Source of the DNA: Pseudonocardia sp. SCN 73-27
Lineage (GTDB): Bacteria; Actinomycetota; Actinomycetes; Mycobacteriales; Pseudonocardiaceae
Direction: 5' to 3'
Assembly (NCBI GenBank): GCA_001725415.1
Contig: MEGH01000032.1
Location: forward strand, 1 to 49,558
DNA: 49,558 nt
This document shows, in pieces, positions 1-8,008 of the stretch; within the stretch, counting starts at the first letter, position 1; each line of letters starts with the position of its first letter. The notes under the pieces are model-generated. The model searched no databases. It was not told the origin of the DNA and saw only the letters and a list, made by a program, of their open reading frames with translations. The translations under genes were made by a program, and so were the position numbers.

Positions 1-72
1 GCGTCCGAGGCTCCGGCCGCGTCCGAGGCTCCGGCCGCGTCCGAGGCTCCGGCCGCGTCCGAGGCTCCGGCT
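1..72 (+). repeat. 18-bp tandem repeat, four copies, in rho
   Basis: Four consecutive 18-base units (1-18, 19-36, 37-54, 55-72); the first three are identical and the fourth differs only in its last base. Each encodes the hexapeptide ASEAPA in the rho reading frame. The array touches the left edge, so the true copy number is unknown. Being a multiple of three, it can change length without a frameshift. Confidence 0.9.
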
Positions 73-1869
73 GCCGTCGAGGTTCCCGCGGCCGCGGAGA
101 CCCCGGCCGTGGAGGCCCCGGCCGCCGACACGGCTGCGCCGTCGGTCAACGGCTCGGCCCCCGCGGCCGACACCGCCGCGGCCGACACCGCCGCCGACGC
201 CCCCGCCGCCGACGCCCCCGCGGAGACCACCGGTCGTCGTCGTCAGACCCGTCGCCGTGGCGGCGACCAGGTCGACGCCGAGGCCGAGGCCCGCACCGAC
301 ACTCGCCCCGACACGGAGGGTGGTTCCCGCCGCTCGCGTGAGGACGGCGAGGGCCGCAGCCGTCGTGAGAACGAGCGGGGCGACCGCGGTCGTGAGAACG
401 ACCGGGGCGACCGCCCGGGCGACGACCGTGAGTCCGGTCGTGGCGACCGCGGCGGCCGCAACCAGCGTGGCGGCAACGACCGCGGTGGCAACGACCAGCG
501 CGGTGACCGGGGCGGCAACGACCGCAACGACCGCGGTGGGAACGAGCAGCGCGGCAACGACCAGCGCAACGACCGCGACCGGGACAACCGCGACGTGCGC
601 GACGACGACGGTGACGACGACGGTGAGGGCCGCGGCCGCCGCGGTCGCCGCTTCCGCGACCGTCGCCGTGGCCGCGACCGCGCCGGTGCCGGCGGCCAGA
701 ACACCGTCGACACCGAGGTGCGCGACGACGACGTGCTCCTGCCCGTCGCCGGGATCGTCGACATCCTCGACAACTACGCGTTCGTCCGGACCACCGGCTA
801 CCTGTCGGGCCCGAACGACGTCTACGTGTCGCTGTCGATGGTCCGCAAGTACGGCCTGCGCCGCGGCGACGCCATCACCGGTGCCGTCCGCCAGCCGCGC
901 GACGGCGAGCAGCAGCGGCAGAAGTTCAACCCGCTGGTGCGCGTCGACACCGTCAACGGCCGCGACCCCGAGACCGCCAAGGCGCGTCCCGAGTTCACCA
1001 AGCTGACCCCGCTGTACCCCAACGAGCGGCTGCGCCTCGAGACCGAGCCGTCGAAGCTCACCACCCGCGTCATCGACCTGGTGATGCCGGTCGGCAAGGG
1101 GCAGCGCGCGCTCATCGTCAGCCCGCCCAAGGCCGGCAAGACGATGGTGCTGCAGTCGATCGCCAACGCGATCACCACGAACAACCCCGAGGTCCACCTC
1201 ATGGTCGTGCTCGTCGACGAGCGGCCCGAGGAGGTCACCGACATGCAGCGGTCGGTGAAGGGGGAGGTCATCGCCTCTACGTTCGACCGCCCGCCGTCGG
1301 ACCACACCGCCGTCGCCGAGCTCGCCATCGAGCGCGCGAAGCGCCTGGTGGAGATGGGCCACGACGTCGTCGTCCTGCTCGACTCGATCACCCGCCTGGG
1401 CCGCGCCTACAACCTGGCCGCGCCCGCGTCGGGCCGCATCCTGTCCGGTGGTGTCGACTCGACCGCGCTCTACCCGCCCAAGCGGTTCCTGGGCGCGGCG
1501 CGCAACATCGAGGACGGCGGCTCGCTCACGATCTTCGCCACGGCGCTGGTCGAGACCGGGTCGACGATGGACACGGTGATCTTCGAGGAGTTCAAGGGCA
1601 CCGGCAACGCCGAGCTCAAGCTCGACCGCAAGATCGCCGACAAGCGGGTCTTCCCGGCCATTGACGTCGACGCCTCCGGCACGCGCAAGGAGGAGCTGCT
1701 GATGTCGCCCGACGAGTTCGCGGTGACCGTCAAGCTCCGCCGCGTGCTCGCCGCACTCGACGACCAGCAGGCCATCGACCTGGTCCTCGACCGGCTGCGC
1801 AAGACGCGCACCAACATCGAGTTCCTGATGACCGTCGCCAAGTCCACACCGGGCAACGACAACGACTGA
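1..1869 (+). CDS. rho: Transcription termination factor Rho (5' end outside window)
   Basis: Rho is the hexameric RNA-dependent ATPase that translocates on nascent RNA and dissociates RNA polymerase. The frame is open from base 1, so the true start lies upstream; 622 codons are visible. The first ~235 codons are low-complexity: an Ala/Pro/Glu part (ASEAPA repeats) and then an Arg/Gly/Asp/Asn part with units such as DRGGND and NDQRGD. The cold-shock-like RNA-binding domain follows (about codons 245-300, VAGIVDILDNYAFVR), then the ATPase core with Walker A SPPKAGKT (codons ~374-381), Walker B VVVLLDSITR (~456), the Q-loop region around GGVDSTALYPPKR and the R-loop EEFKGTGN. The protein ends STPGNDND. 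The long disordered extension is typical of actinobacterial Rho. A strong hairpin follows the stop. All core motifs are intact. Confidence 0.97.
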   Translation, partial: ASEAPAASEAPAASEAPAASEAPAAVEVPAAAETPAVEAPAADTAAPSVNGSAPAADTAAADTAADAPAADAPAETTGRRRQTRRRGGDQVDAEAEARTDTRPDTEGGSRRSREDGEGRSRRENERGDRGRENDRGDRPGDDRESGRGDRGGRNQRGGNDRGGNDQRGDRGGNDRNDRGGNEQRGNDQRNDRDRDNRDVRDDDGDDDGEGRGRRGRRFRDRRRGRDRAGAGGQNTVDTEVRDDDVLLPVAGIVDILDNYAFVRTTGYLSGPNDVYVSLSMVRKYGLRRGDAITGAVRQPRDGEQQRQKFNPLVRVDTVNGRDPETAKARPEFTKLTPLYPNERLRLETEPSKLTTRVIDLVMPVGKGQRALIVSPPKAGKTMVLQSIANAITTNNPEVHLMVVLVDERPEEVTDMQRSVKGEVIASTFDRPPSDHTAVAELAIERAKRLVEMGHDVVVLLDSITRLGRAYNLAAPASGRILSGGVDSTALYPPKRFLGAARNIEDGGSLTIFATALVETGSTMDTVIFEEFKGTGNAELKLDRKIADKRVFPAIDVDASGTRKEELLMSPDEFAVTVKLRRVLAALDDQQAIDLVLDRLRKTRTNIEFLMTVAKSTPGNDND

Positions 1870-1883
1870 CCTCCGCGAGGAGG

Positions 1884-1921
1884 CACCAGGGGCCGCCGGG
1901 AACACCCGGCGGCCCCTGGTG
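1884..1921 (+). terminator. Intrinsic terminator-like hairpin after rho
   Basis: A perfect 17-bp inverted repeat (1884-1900 with 1905-1921) around the tetraloop AACA lies 14 bases after the rho stop. The stem is extremely GC-rich; only a weak T-containing tail (GTTCAATTG) follows. It separates rho from rpmE. Confidence 0.85.
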
Positions 1922-1998
1922 GTTCAATTGACCGTCGAGCTACCGGCACCGGTTCACCCCGCACGGGGACCCGGCGGCCACCACGAGAGGAAAGAACC

Positions 1999-2223
1999 AT
2001 GAAGTCGGGTATCCACCCCGAGTACGTCGAGACCACCGTGACCTGCGGGTGTGGCAACACCTTCACCACCCGCAGCACCAAGTCCAACGGTGCGATCCAC
2101 GCCGAGACCTGCTCGCAGTGCCACCCGTTCTACACGGGCAAGCAGCGCATCCTCGACGCCGGTGGCCGCGTGGCCCGCTTCGAGGCCCGCTACGGCAAGC
2201 GCCCGGCGCGCAACGCCAAGTAG
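1999..2223 (+). CDS. rpmE: 50S ribosomal protein L31, zinc-binding type
   Basis: Small ribosomal protein of the 50S central protuberance, 74 aa, full length for the family. It is the zinc-binding (C+) form: Cys16 and Cys18 (TCGCGN) and Cys38 and Cys41 ([11 protein letters not shown]) form the metal site. The ATG is preceded by a clear ribosome-binding site (GAGAGGAAAG, 1985-1994). It lies between rho and prfA as in mycobacteria, but hairpins on both sides (1884-1921, 2231-2266) suggest partly independent expression. The zinc-free paralogue made under zinc starvation is not in this window. Confidence 0.97.
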   Translation: MKSGIHPEYVETTVTCGCGNTFTTRSTKSNGAIHAETCSQCHPFYTGKQRILDAGGRVARFEARYGKRPARNAK

Positions 2224-2230
2224 CTCCACC

Positions 2231-2266
2231 GACGGCGCCCACCACGGTTCGTGGTTGGGCGCCGTC
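2231..2266 (+). terminator. Hairpin between rpmE and prfA
   Basis: Left arm 2231-2241 (GACGGCGCCCA) pairs perfectly with 2256-2266; an inner CCAC/GTGG stem (2242-2245 with 2251-2254) extends it past one bulged T. It starts 7 bases after the rpmE stop. There is no T-tract, so it may attenuate rather than fully terminate. Confidence 0.7.
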
Positions 2267-2296
2267 CGTGTGTCCGGACCCTGCCCAGGAGGTGAG

Positions 2297-3394
2297 ATGA
2301 GCACCGAGGAGCCCACGGCGCCGACGGCCGAGTCGCTGCTGAGCGAGTACGCCGAGCTCGAGCTCACGCTCGCCGACCCCGCCGTGCACGCCGACGCCGG
2401 AAAGGCCCGCCGCCTCGGCCGTCGCTACGCCGAGATCGGGCCGACCGTCGCCGTCGCCCGCGAACTGGCCGCCGCCCGCGACGACCTCGCCGCCGCCCGC
2501 GAGCTCGCCGCCGACGACCCGGCCTTCGCCGACGAGGCCGCCTCCCTCGCGGAGCGCGTGCCGGTGCTGGAGGAGCGGCTCGCCGAGCTGCTCGTCCCAC
2601 GCGACCCCCACGACGCCGACGACATCCTCCTCGAGGTCAAGTCCGGCGAGGGTGGCGAGGAGTCCGCCCTGTTCGCGGGCGACCTCGTCCGCATGTACAC
2701 CCGGTTCGCCGAGAGCCGCGGCTGGACCACCCAGGTCCTCGACGCCACCGTCTCCGACCTGGGCGGCTACAAGGACGTGACGTTGTCCGTCCGGTCCCGC
2801 GTCCCGTCGGCCGACGGTGTCTGGTCGGCACTCAAGTTCGAGGGCGGCGTGCACCGCGTCCAGCGCGTCCCCGTCACCGAGTCGCAGGGCCGCATCCACA
2901 CCTCCGCCGCCGGCGTGCTCGTCTTCCCCGACACCGGGGCCGACGAGAGCGGCGTCGAGATCGACGAGAACGACCTGCGCGTCGACGTCTTCCGCTCGTC
3001 CGGGCACGGCGGGCAGAGCGTCAACACCACCGACTCCGCCGTCCGCATCACGCACCTGCCCACCGGCATCGTCGTGAGCTGCCAGAACGAGCGCTCCCAG
3101 CTGCAGAACCGGGCTCGGGCCATGGAGGTCCTCCGCTCCCGGCTGCAGGCCCTTGCCGAGGAGGAGGCCGCCGCCAAGGCCTCCGACGTCCGCCGCTCCC
3201 AGGTGCGCACCGTCGACCGCTCCGAGCGCATCCGCACCTACAACTTCCCCGAGAACCGCATCGCCGACCACCGCGTCGGCTACAAGGCGCACAACCTGTC
3301 CGCGGTCCTCGACGGCGACCTCGGCGACGTCATCGCGGCGCTCGTCGCGGCCGACCGGGCCGAGGCCGTCGCGATCGGGGACGGCGGGTCGTGA
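2297..3394 (+). CDS. prfA: Peptide chain release factor 1
   Basis: RF1 decodes UAA and UAG in the ribosomal A site and triggers peptidyl-tRNA hydrolysis. 365 aa, normal length. The frame is open further upstream, but ATG 2297 has a near-consensus ribosome-binding site (AGGAGGTGAG) and gives the usual N-terminus. The stop-codon-recognition tripeptide is PVT (in [10 protein letters not shown]), the RF1 type, distinct from SPF of RF2. The catalytic GGQ is at residues 238-240 ([10 protein letters not shown]); its Gln is the residue methylated by PrmC. The stop overlaps the prmC start (GTGA, 3391-3394), so the factor and its modifying enzyme are translationally coupled. Confidence 0.97.
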   Translation: MSTEEPTAPTAESLLSEYAELELTLADPAVHADAGKARRLGRRYAEIGPTVAVARELAAARDDLAAARELAADDPAFADEAASLAERVPVLEERLAELLVPRDPHDADDILLEVKSGEGGEESALFAGDLVRMYTRFAESRGWTTQVLDATVSDLGGYKDVTLSVRSRVPSADGVWSALKFEGGVHRVQRVPVTESQGRIHTSAAGVLVFPDTGADESGVEIDENDLRVDVFRSSGHGGQSVNTTDSAVRITHLPTGIVVSCQNERSQLQNRARAMEVLRSRLQALAEEEAAAKASDVRRSQVRTVDRSERIRTYNFPENRIADHRVGYKAHNLSAVLDGDLGDVIAALVAADRAEAVAIGDGGS

Positions 3395-4266
3395 AGCGGC
3401 TGCCGCTGCGGGTCGCCCTCATGGAGGCCGAGCGGACCCTCGCCGACGCCGGCGTCGCGAGTCCCCGCGCCGACGCCGAATGGCTGGCGGTGCACGTCCT
3501 CGGCGTCGACCGCGGCAGGCTCGCGGCCGTCCCGCTCGTCGACGCCGACGTCGTCGAGGCGTTGCAGACCCTCGTCGCGCGGCGCGCCACCCGGGAACCG
3601 TTGCAGCACATCCTCGGCACCGCCGTCCTCGGCCCCGCCGAGGTCGCCGTCGGGCCCGGCGTGTTCATCCCGCGCCCCGAGACCGAGGTCCTCCTCGAGT
3701 GGGGCCTGAAGCAGATCGCCGACGTCCCGTCGCCGCTGGTCGTCGACCTGTGCACCGGCTCGGGCGCGCTCGCCCTCGCCATCGCCGGCTGTCGTCCCGA
3801 CGCCCGCGTCCACGCCGTCGAGGCCGACCCCGGGGCGCTGGTCTGGACCCGCCGCAACGCCGACACCCACGCCGCCGCCGGTGGCACCCCGATCACCGTG
3901 CACGCCGCCGACGTCCGCTGGAACGACCTCCTCGTCGAACACGAGGCCAAGGTCGACCTCGTCGTCTGCAACCCGCCCTACGTCCCCGACGGCACCCCGG
4001 TCCCGGCCGAGGTCGCCGACTGGGACCCGCCCGGCGCCGTCTTCGGCGGCCCCGACGGCCTCGAGATCATCCGCGCCGTCATCACCACCGCCGCCGGGCT
4101 CCTCCGGCACGGCGGTTGGCTCGGCATCGAGCACGACGACACCCACGGCGAGTCCGTCCCCGCACTGTTCGCCCGCCGCCGCGTCTTCTCCGACGTCGCC
4201 GACCACCTCGACTGGACCGGTCGCCCCCGCTTCGTGACGGCACGTCGCAGCCCGCTGGGGAGCTGA
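3391..4266 (+). CDS. prmC: Release factor glutamine methyltransferase (N5-Gln)
   Basis: SAM-dependent enzyme that methylates the GGQ glutamine of release factors. 291 aa from GTG 3391. An N-terminal helical domain (residues ~1-90) precedes a Rossmann methyltransferase domain with the SAM loop [16 protein letters not shown] and the catalytic NPPY motif at residues 194-197 ([11 protein letters not shown]), which contacts the target glutamine. It overlaps prfA by 4 bases, the usual actinobacterial order. No key residue is missing. Confidence 0.96.
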   Translation: MKRLPLRVALMEAERTLADAGVASPRADAEWLAVHVLGVDRGRLAAVPLVDADVVEALQTLVARRATREPLQHILGTAVLGPAEVAVGPGVFIPRPETEVLLEWGLKQIADVPSPLVVDLCTGSGALALAIAGCRPDARVHAVEADPGALVWTRRNADTHAAAGGTPITVHAADVRWNDLLVEHEAKVDLVVCNPPYVPDGTPVPAEVADWDPPGAVFGGPDGLEIIRAVITTAAGLLRHGGWLGIEHDDTHGESVPALFARRRVFSDVADHLDWTGRPRFVTARRSPLGS

Positions 4267-4279
4267 TCCGGGTCGGTCG

Positions 4280-4285
4280 TAGAGT
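4280..4285 (+). promoter_or_regulatory. Candidate leaderless -10 (TAGAGT) for sua5
   Basis: TAGAGT ends 6 bases before GTG 4292. No Shine-Dalgarno sequence lies between the prmC stop and this start, so transcription would begin at or next to the start codon. No convincing -35. Confidence 0.45.
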
Positions 4286-4291
4286 CGCCCG

Positions 4292-4936
4292 GTGACCACG
4301 TACGACTGCGCCGACCCGGACGCCCGGGCCGAGGGCCTCGCCGCGGCGGCACGCGCCGTACGGGCGGGCAGCCTCGTCGTGATGCCCACCGACACCGTCT
4401 ACGGCATCGGCTGCGACGCCTTCTCCGCCACCGCCGTCCGGTCCCTCCTGGCCGCCAAGGGCCGCGGACCCGACATGCCAGTCCCCGTCCTCGTCGGCTC
4501 CTGGTCGACGATCGACGGCCTCGTCATCGGCGTCCCCACCGTCGCGCGGGAGCTCATCGAGGCGTTCTGGCCCGGCGGGCTCTCGCTCGTCCTGCCCCAC
4601 GCGCCCTCCCTGGCCTGGGACCTGGGGACGACGCGCGGCACCGTCATGCTCCGGATGCCGCTGCACCCCGTGGCGCTGGAGCTGCTGCGCGACGTCGGCC
4701 CCATGGCCGTGTCGAGCGCCAACCGCTCCGGCTCCGCCCCCGCCGCCGACGCCGCCGACGCCGAGGCCCAGCTGGGCGAGCACGTCGCGGTGGTGCTCGA
4801 CGGCGGGTCGTCGGGGGAGAATGTGGCGTCGACGATCGTCGACCTCACCGCCGACACCCCCCGCGTCCTGCGCGAAGGCGCCGTCCCCCTCGCCGCCATC
4901 TCCGAGGTCCTGGGCCGCGAGGTGGCTACCGCATAA
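4292..4936 (+). CDS. sua5: L-threonylcarbamoyladenylate synthase (Sua5/YrdC/TsaC family)
   Basis: Makes threonylcarbamoyl-AMP from threonine, bicarbonate and ATP, the first step of t6A37 modification of ANN-decoding tRNAs. 214 aa; a single YrdC domain without the C-terminal Sua5 domain. Visible motifs: MPTDTVYGIG near residue 31, KGRGPDMPVPVLV (nucleotide/bicarbonate pocket) and SSANRSG. GTG 4292 lies 25 bases after prmC and is probably leaderless (TAGAGT). It corresponds to Rv1301 in position. A 58-bp palindrome (4939-4996) directly follows the stop. Confidence 0.93.
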   Translation: MTTYDCADPDARAEGLAAAARAVRAGSLVVMPTDTVYGIGCDAFSATAVRSLLAAKGRGPDMPVPVLVGSWSTIDGLVIGVPTVARELIEAFWPGGLSLVLPHAPSLAWDLGTTRGTVMLRMPLHPVALELLRDVGPMAVSSANRSGSAPAADAADAEAQLGEHVAVVLDGGSSGENVASTIVDLTADTPRVLREGAVPLAAISEVLGREVATA

Positions 4937-4938
4937 CC

Positions 4939-4996
4939 CCGCGCGCAACCCCACGGTCCTGTTCGGCCCGAAACACAGCAGTGAGGTTGCGCGCGG
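4939..4996. repeat. Dispersed 58-bp palindromic element, family P1, copy A
   Basis: 16-base arms (4939-4954 and 4981-4996, one mismatch) containing CGCGCGCAACC...GGTTGCGCGCG flank a 26-base centre. The same architecture recurs at 32690-32747 (49 of 58 positions identical by my alignment), and one arm recurs at 5630-5646. It fills the whole gap between the convergent ends of sua5 and the 4998-5873 gene, so it probably also acts as a bidirectional terminator. Confidence 0.8.
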
Positions 4997-4997
4997 C

Positions 4998-5873
4998 TCA
5001 GGGCCGTTCGTGCAGGAGCAAACGGCGGTGCAGGACCTCGCGGACCGAGGCTGCTGTCTCCTCCGGGGCCTGCAGGATGTCGGCGGACACCAGCCGGATC
5101 GTCAGCCAGCCCAACGCGCCGGTGCGGACCTCGCGCCGCCGGTCGAGGACATCATCGTGGGCCGTGCCGTCGTACTCGATCGCCAGCCGGGCGTCGGGGT
5201 AGGCGAGGTCGAACCGGGCGACGACACGGCCGGCCTCGACCAGCTCGTACTGCGACACGGGTGCGGGCAGCCCGGCATCGGTGAGCACGAGGCGCATCCG
5301 GGTCTCCATCGGCGACTCGGCGCGCGGATCGGCACGGCTCGTCGCCGCCCGGACGAGCGCCGCGCCCGGCCGCTTGCGGAGTCGGAAAGCCATGTCCACC
5401 AGGGCATCGAGGGCGAGACCGGAGTTACGGGCCAACGAGTCGATCGCCACGACGCCGTCTGCCCGGCGCTCCCGGCGCGCGATGTCCCATGCGGTCCGCA
5501 AGGGCGTCGTCACCCGGCAGCCGTCGACTACCGTGACCTCCTCAGCACGCCGCGATGCTCGCTGCCGCAGAGCCCGGGCGGGCCCGAACGCGGACGTCGT
5601 CCGCAGGTGCGAACATCCGCAGCGAGACCCGCGCAACCTCACTGCTCTCGACCGGCGGATTTGCACCGTCGCCACGACGAGCCGCCCCGGGAGCGGGTCC
5701 ATCGTGAGGAACCGGGTCCACTGGTCCCTGCGGCGGTCGAGGGCACCGTCGTCGAAGTGGTGGTCGGCGAGGACGCCGGCGTAGGTCTCGCGCCACGACC
5801 GGACGGTCACCCGGGCGATGCCGTCGACGTCGTCCATCCGCGCAGCTCGCACCGCCCGCCCGTCGCTGGTCAC
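4998..5873 (-). pseudogene. Chimeric remnant: GNAT acetyltransferase N-terminus joined to DUF559 nuclease-like C-terminus
   Basis: One open frame (about 291 codons from GTG 5873) carries two unrelated pieces. The first ~69 residues look like the start of a GNAT acetyltransferase (VRAARMDDVDGIARVTVRSW, RETYAGVLADHHFDDG), which normally runs ~160 residues. A compositionally odd Arg/Ser-rich bridge follows (about 5560-5665), including a half palindrome at 5630-5646. The last ~185 residues match the C-terminal part of actinobacterial DUF559 proteins, a VSR/PD-(D/E)xK-like fold: EEVTVVDGCRVTTPLRTAWD, then SPMETRMR and FDLAYPDARLAIEYDG. The winged-helix N-terminus usual in that family is missing. 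The simplest reading is a deletion or recombination that fused two truncated genes. A working fusion protein is not excluded because the frame is intact. Confidence 0.6.
5630..5646 (-). repeat. Half copy of palindrome family P1 (copy C) inside the chimera
   Basis: Read on the minus strand, AGCAGTGAGGTTGCGCGG matches the right arm and adjoining centre of copies A and B. The partner arm is not found within the next ~60 bases on either side. It lies in the bridge between the GNAT and DUF559 parts. Confidence 0.6.
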
Positions 5874-5920
5874 CCGGGCGACGCTGGCGCGGCCGACCCT
5901 CGACGACGGGTGCGCGCAGG

Positions 5921-6610
5921 TCAGGGCAGGCCGAGGGCGTCGGCGTGGGTGTCGACGACGCCGCGGAACCACGCGGCGTGGTCGGTGACGATGTTGTGGG
6001 TGTGGCCGTGCAGCTCGAAGCCGATGGCGCCGAAGAGGCCGGACCAGGCGTTGACGACGAGGGCGGCGCGGGCGGGGTCGTCGGTGAGGCCGACGTCGGC
6101 GAGGGCCCGGTCGTCGATCGTGTCGGCACCGGCGGGGAGCGGGGTGAGGGCGCCGCTCGCGAGCCCGTCGCGGACGATGCCGGTGATCAGCAGGCCGACG
6201 CGTCCGGCGGGGGCGATGGTGGTCTCAGGGGCGGCGTAGCCGGGGACGGGGGAGCCGTAGAGCAGGGCGTACTCGTGGGGGTGGGCGAGGGCCCAGTCGC
6301 GGGCGGCGGCGCAGGCGGCGTGGAGGCGGCCGCGCAGGTCGTCGCGGGCGACGCCGGCCTCGGCGTGTTCGGCGGCCTCGCCGAGTGCGTCGTAGGCGTC
6401 GACGATGAGGGTGGTGAGGAGGTCGTCGCGGCTGGGGAAGTAGCGGTAGACCGCGGAGGAGGCCATCCCGAGCTCGCGGGCCACGGCGCGCAGGGACAGG
6501 GCGGCGGCGCCGTCGGTGGCGAGGTGGGTGCGGGCGACGTCGGCGATCTCGCTGGTGAGCTGGGCGCGGACGCGGGCGCGGGCGGTTCGGGGCGCGGACA
6601 CCCGGCGCAT
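5921..6610 (-). CDS. TetR/AcrR family transcriptional regulator, WHG-type C-terminus
   Basis: 229 aa from ATG 6610; GTG 6601 is an alternative. The open frame extends upstream into glyA, but those codons lack family similarity. The N-terminal HTH is clear: TSEIADVARTHLATDGAAAL, then LSLRAVARELGMASSAVYRYF and PSRDDLLTTLIVDAYDALGEA. The C-terminal part (WALAHPHEYALLYGSPVPGY ... VVNAWSGLFGAIGFELHGH) has the HP.EY.LL and W.G.FG pattern of the WHG ligand-binding domain. It is divergent from glyA across a 104-base spacer with an 18-base palindrome and a direct repeat, which could be its operator. Ligand and targets are unknown. Confidence 0.9.
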   Translation of the reverse strand: MRRVSAPRTARARVRAQLTSEIADVARTHLATDGAAALSLRAVARELGMASSAVYRYFPSRDDLLTTLIVDAYDALGEAAEHAEAGVARDDLRGRLHAACAAARDWALAHPHEYALLYGSPVPGYAAPETTIAPAGRVGLLITGIVRDGLASGALTPLPAGADTIDDRALADVGLTDDPARAALVVNAWSGLFGAIGFELHGHTHNIVTDHAAWFRGVVDTHADALGLP

Positions 6611-6622
6611 TCTGCCCGATTC

Positions 6623-6674
6623 CGAGAGCATCGACAATCGACGAGAGCATTGCTCCGGGAGTGCAGGCACTCCC
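6623..6674. promoter_or_regulatory. Candidate operators between tetR and glyA
   Basis: Two signals share the divergent spacer: a direct repeat CGAGAGCAT at 6623-6631 and 6642-6650, and an 18-base palindrome GGGAGTGC-AG-GCACTCCC at 6657-6674 (perfect 8-bp arms). The palindrome abuts the putative glyA -35, so a bound repressor could act on both genes. That is inference. Confidence 0.45.
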
Positions 6675-6675
6675 A

Positions 6676-6706
6676 TTGAGGTGATCAGCTTCGGCGCAGG
6701 TAATCT
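6676..6706 (+). promoter_or_regulatory. Candidate promoter for glyA (leaderless)
   Basis: TTGAGG (6676-6681), a 19-base spacer and TAATCT (6701-6706). The -10 ends 8 bases before GTG 6715 and no ribosome-binding site is visible, so the transcript probably starts at or within 2 bases of the start codon. Confidence 0.5.
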
Positions 6707-6714
6707 CGGCCAAC

Positions 6715-7995
6715 GTGAGCACACCGTTCTGGGGCCCGGATTTCGACGCACTGCAGCAGCAGGATCCCGAGATCGCGGGAGTCGTGCTGGAGGAGCTCGA
6801 CCGGCTGCGTGGTGGACTGCAGCTGATCGCGAGCGAGAACCTCACCAGCCCTGCGGTCCTCGCGGCGCTGGGTTCGACGCTGTCGAACAAGTACGCCGAG
6901 GGGTACCCGGGCAAGCGCTACTACGGCGGCTGCCAGGTCGTCGACGTGGCCGAGGAGATCGGCAACGCCCGCACGAGGGAGCTCTTCGGCGCCGACCATG
7001 CCAACCTGCAGCCCCACTCGGGTGCGAGCGCGAACCTCGCCGCCTACGCGGCGTTCACCCAGCCCGGCGACACGGTCCTGGCCATGGACCTCAAGCAGGG
7101 CGGGCACCTCACGCACGGCAGCAAGGTCAACTTCTCCGGCAAGTGGTTCAACGCGGTGTCCTACACCGTCCGCGAGGACTCCGAGCTGATCGACTACGAC
7201 CAGGTCCGTGACCTGGCCCGCGAGCACCGTCCCAAGATGATCATCTGTGGTGCGACGGCGTACCCGCGGCTGATCGACTTCAAGGCGTTCCGCGAGATCG
7301 CCGACGAGGTCGGCGCCAAGCTCATGGTCGACGCCGCGCACTTCATCGGCCTGGTCGCGGGCAAGGCGATCCCGTCGCCGGTGCCGTTCGCCGACGTCGT
7401 GACCGCGACGACGCACAAGGTACTGCGCGGCCCGCGCGGCGGCATGGTGCTGTGCCGCGAGGAGCACGCGAAGGCCATCGACAAGGCCGTCTTCCCGTTC
7501 TCGCAGGGTGGCCCACTGATGCACGCGGTGGCGGCCAAGGCCGTCGCGATGCGGGAGGCGGCGCAGCCGGAGTACCAGCGGTACGCGACACAGGTCATCG
7601 CCAACGCCCAGGCGCTGGCCAAGGGCCTCGAGGCCGAGGGGATGCGTGCGGTGTCCGGCGGCACCGACACCCACCTCGCCCTGATCGACCTGCGGCCCGT
7701 CGGTGTCACCGGTGCCGAGGCGGAGTCGCGGTGCGACGTGGCGCGGATCACGCTCAACAAGAACGCGATCCCGTACGACCCGGCCCCGCCCATGAAGCCG
7801 TCGGGCATCCGGGTCGGGTCGCCGTCGTCGACGACGCAGGGCATGGTCGAGTCCGACATGGCCGAGGTCGCGTCGCTGCTGGCGCGCGCGGTCAAGGCAC
7901 CTCAGGGCACCCCGGAGGGCGATGCGGAGCTGCGTGCGGTCGCCGATGCGGTGTCGGCGCTCGTCGAACGGGTTCCGGCCTACCCGCGCGGCTGA
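6715..7995 (+). CDS. glyA: Serine hydroxymethyltransferase
   Basis: PLP enzyme interconverting serine plus tetrahydrofolate with glycine plus 5,10-methylene-THF, the main one-carbon source. 426 aa, family length, cytosolic. Recognisable blocks: [20 protein letters not shown] near the start, [16 protein letters not shown], and the PLP lysine K235 in [17 protein letters not shown] 6715 is set by homology and by TAATCT upstream. wecA starts 13 bases after its stop and is probably co-transcribed. In M. tuberculosis, as I recall it, glyA is not at this locus, so its presence between sua5 and wecA is a lineage trait. Confidence 0.97.
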   Translation: MSTPFWGPDFDALQQQDPEIAGVVLEELDRLRGGLQLIASENLTSPAVLAALGSTLSNKYAEGYPGKRYYGGCQVVDVAEEIGNARTRELFGADHANLQPHSGASANLAAYAAFTQPGDTVLAMDLKQGGHLTHGSKVNFSGKWFNAVSYTVREDSELIDYDQVRDLAREHRPKMIICGATAYPRLIDFKAFREIADEVGAKLMVDAAHFIGLVAGKAIPSPVPFADVVTATTHKVLRGPRGGMVLCREEHAKAIDKAVFPFSQGGPLMHAVAAKAVAMREAAQPEYQRYATQVIANAQALAKGLEAEGMRAVSGGTDTHLALIDLRPVGVTGAEAESRCDVARITLNKNAIPYDPAPPMKPSGIRVGSPSSTTQGMVESDMAEVASLLARAVKAPQGTPEGDAELRAVADAVSALVERVPAYPRG

Positions 7996-8008
7996 CCGGT
8001 CACGGTCC

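Noticed and set aside
4939-4996. Insertion-sequence ends or an attachment site.
   Set aside because: No transposase or integrase gene and no target-site duplication; 58-bp palindrome with convergent-gene context fits a REP/terminator-like element better.
6611-6714. Glycine riboswitch upstream of glyA.
   Set aside because: The gap holds only a palindrome, a direct repeat and a promoter that leaves no leader.
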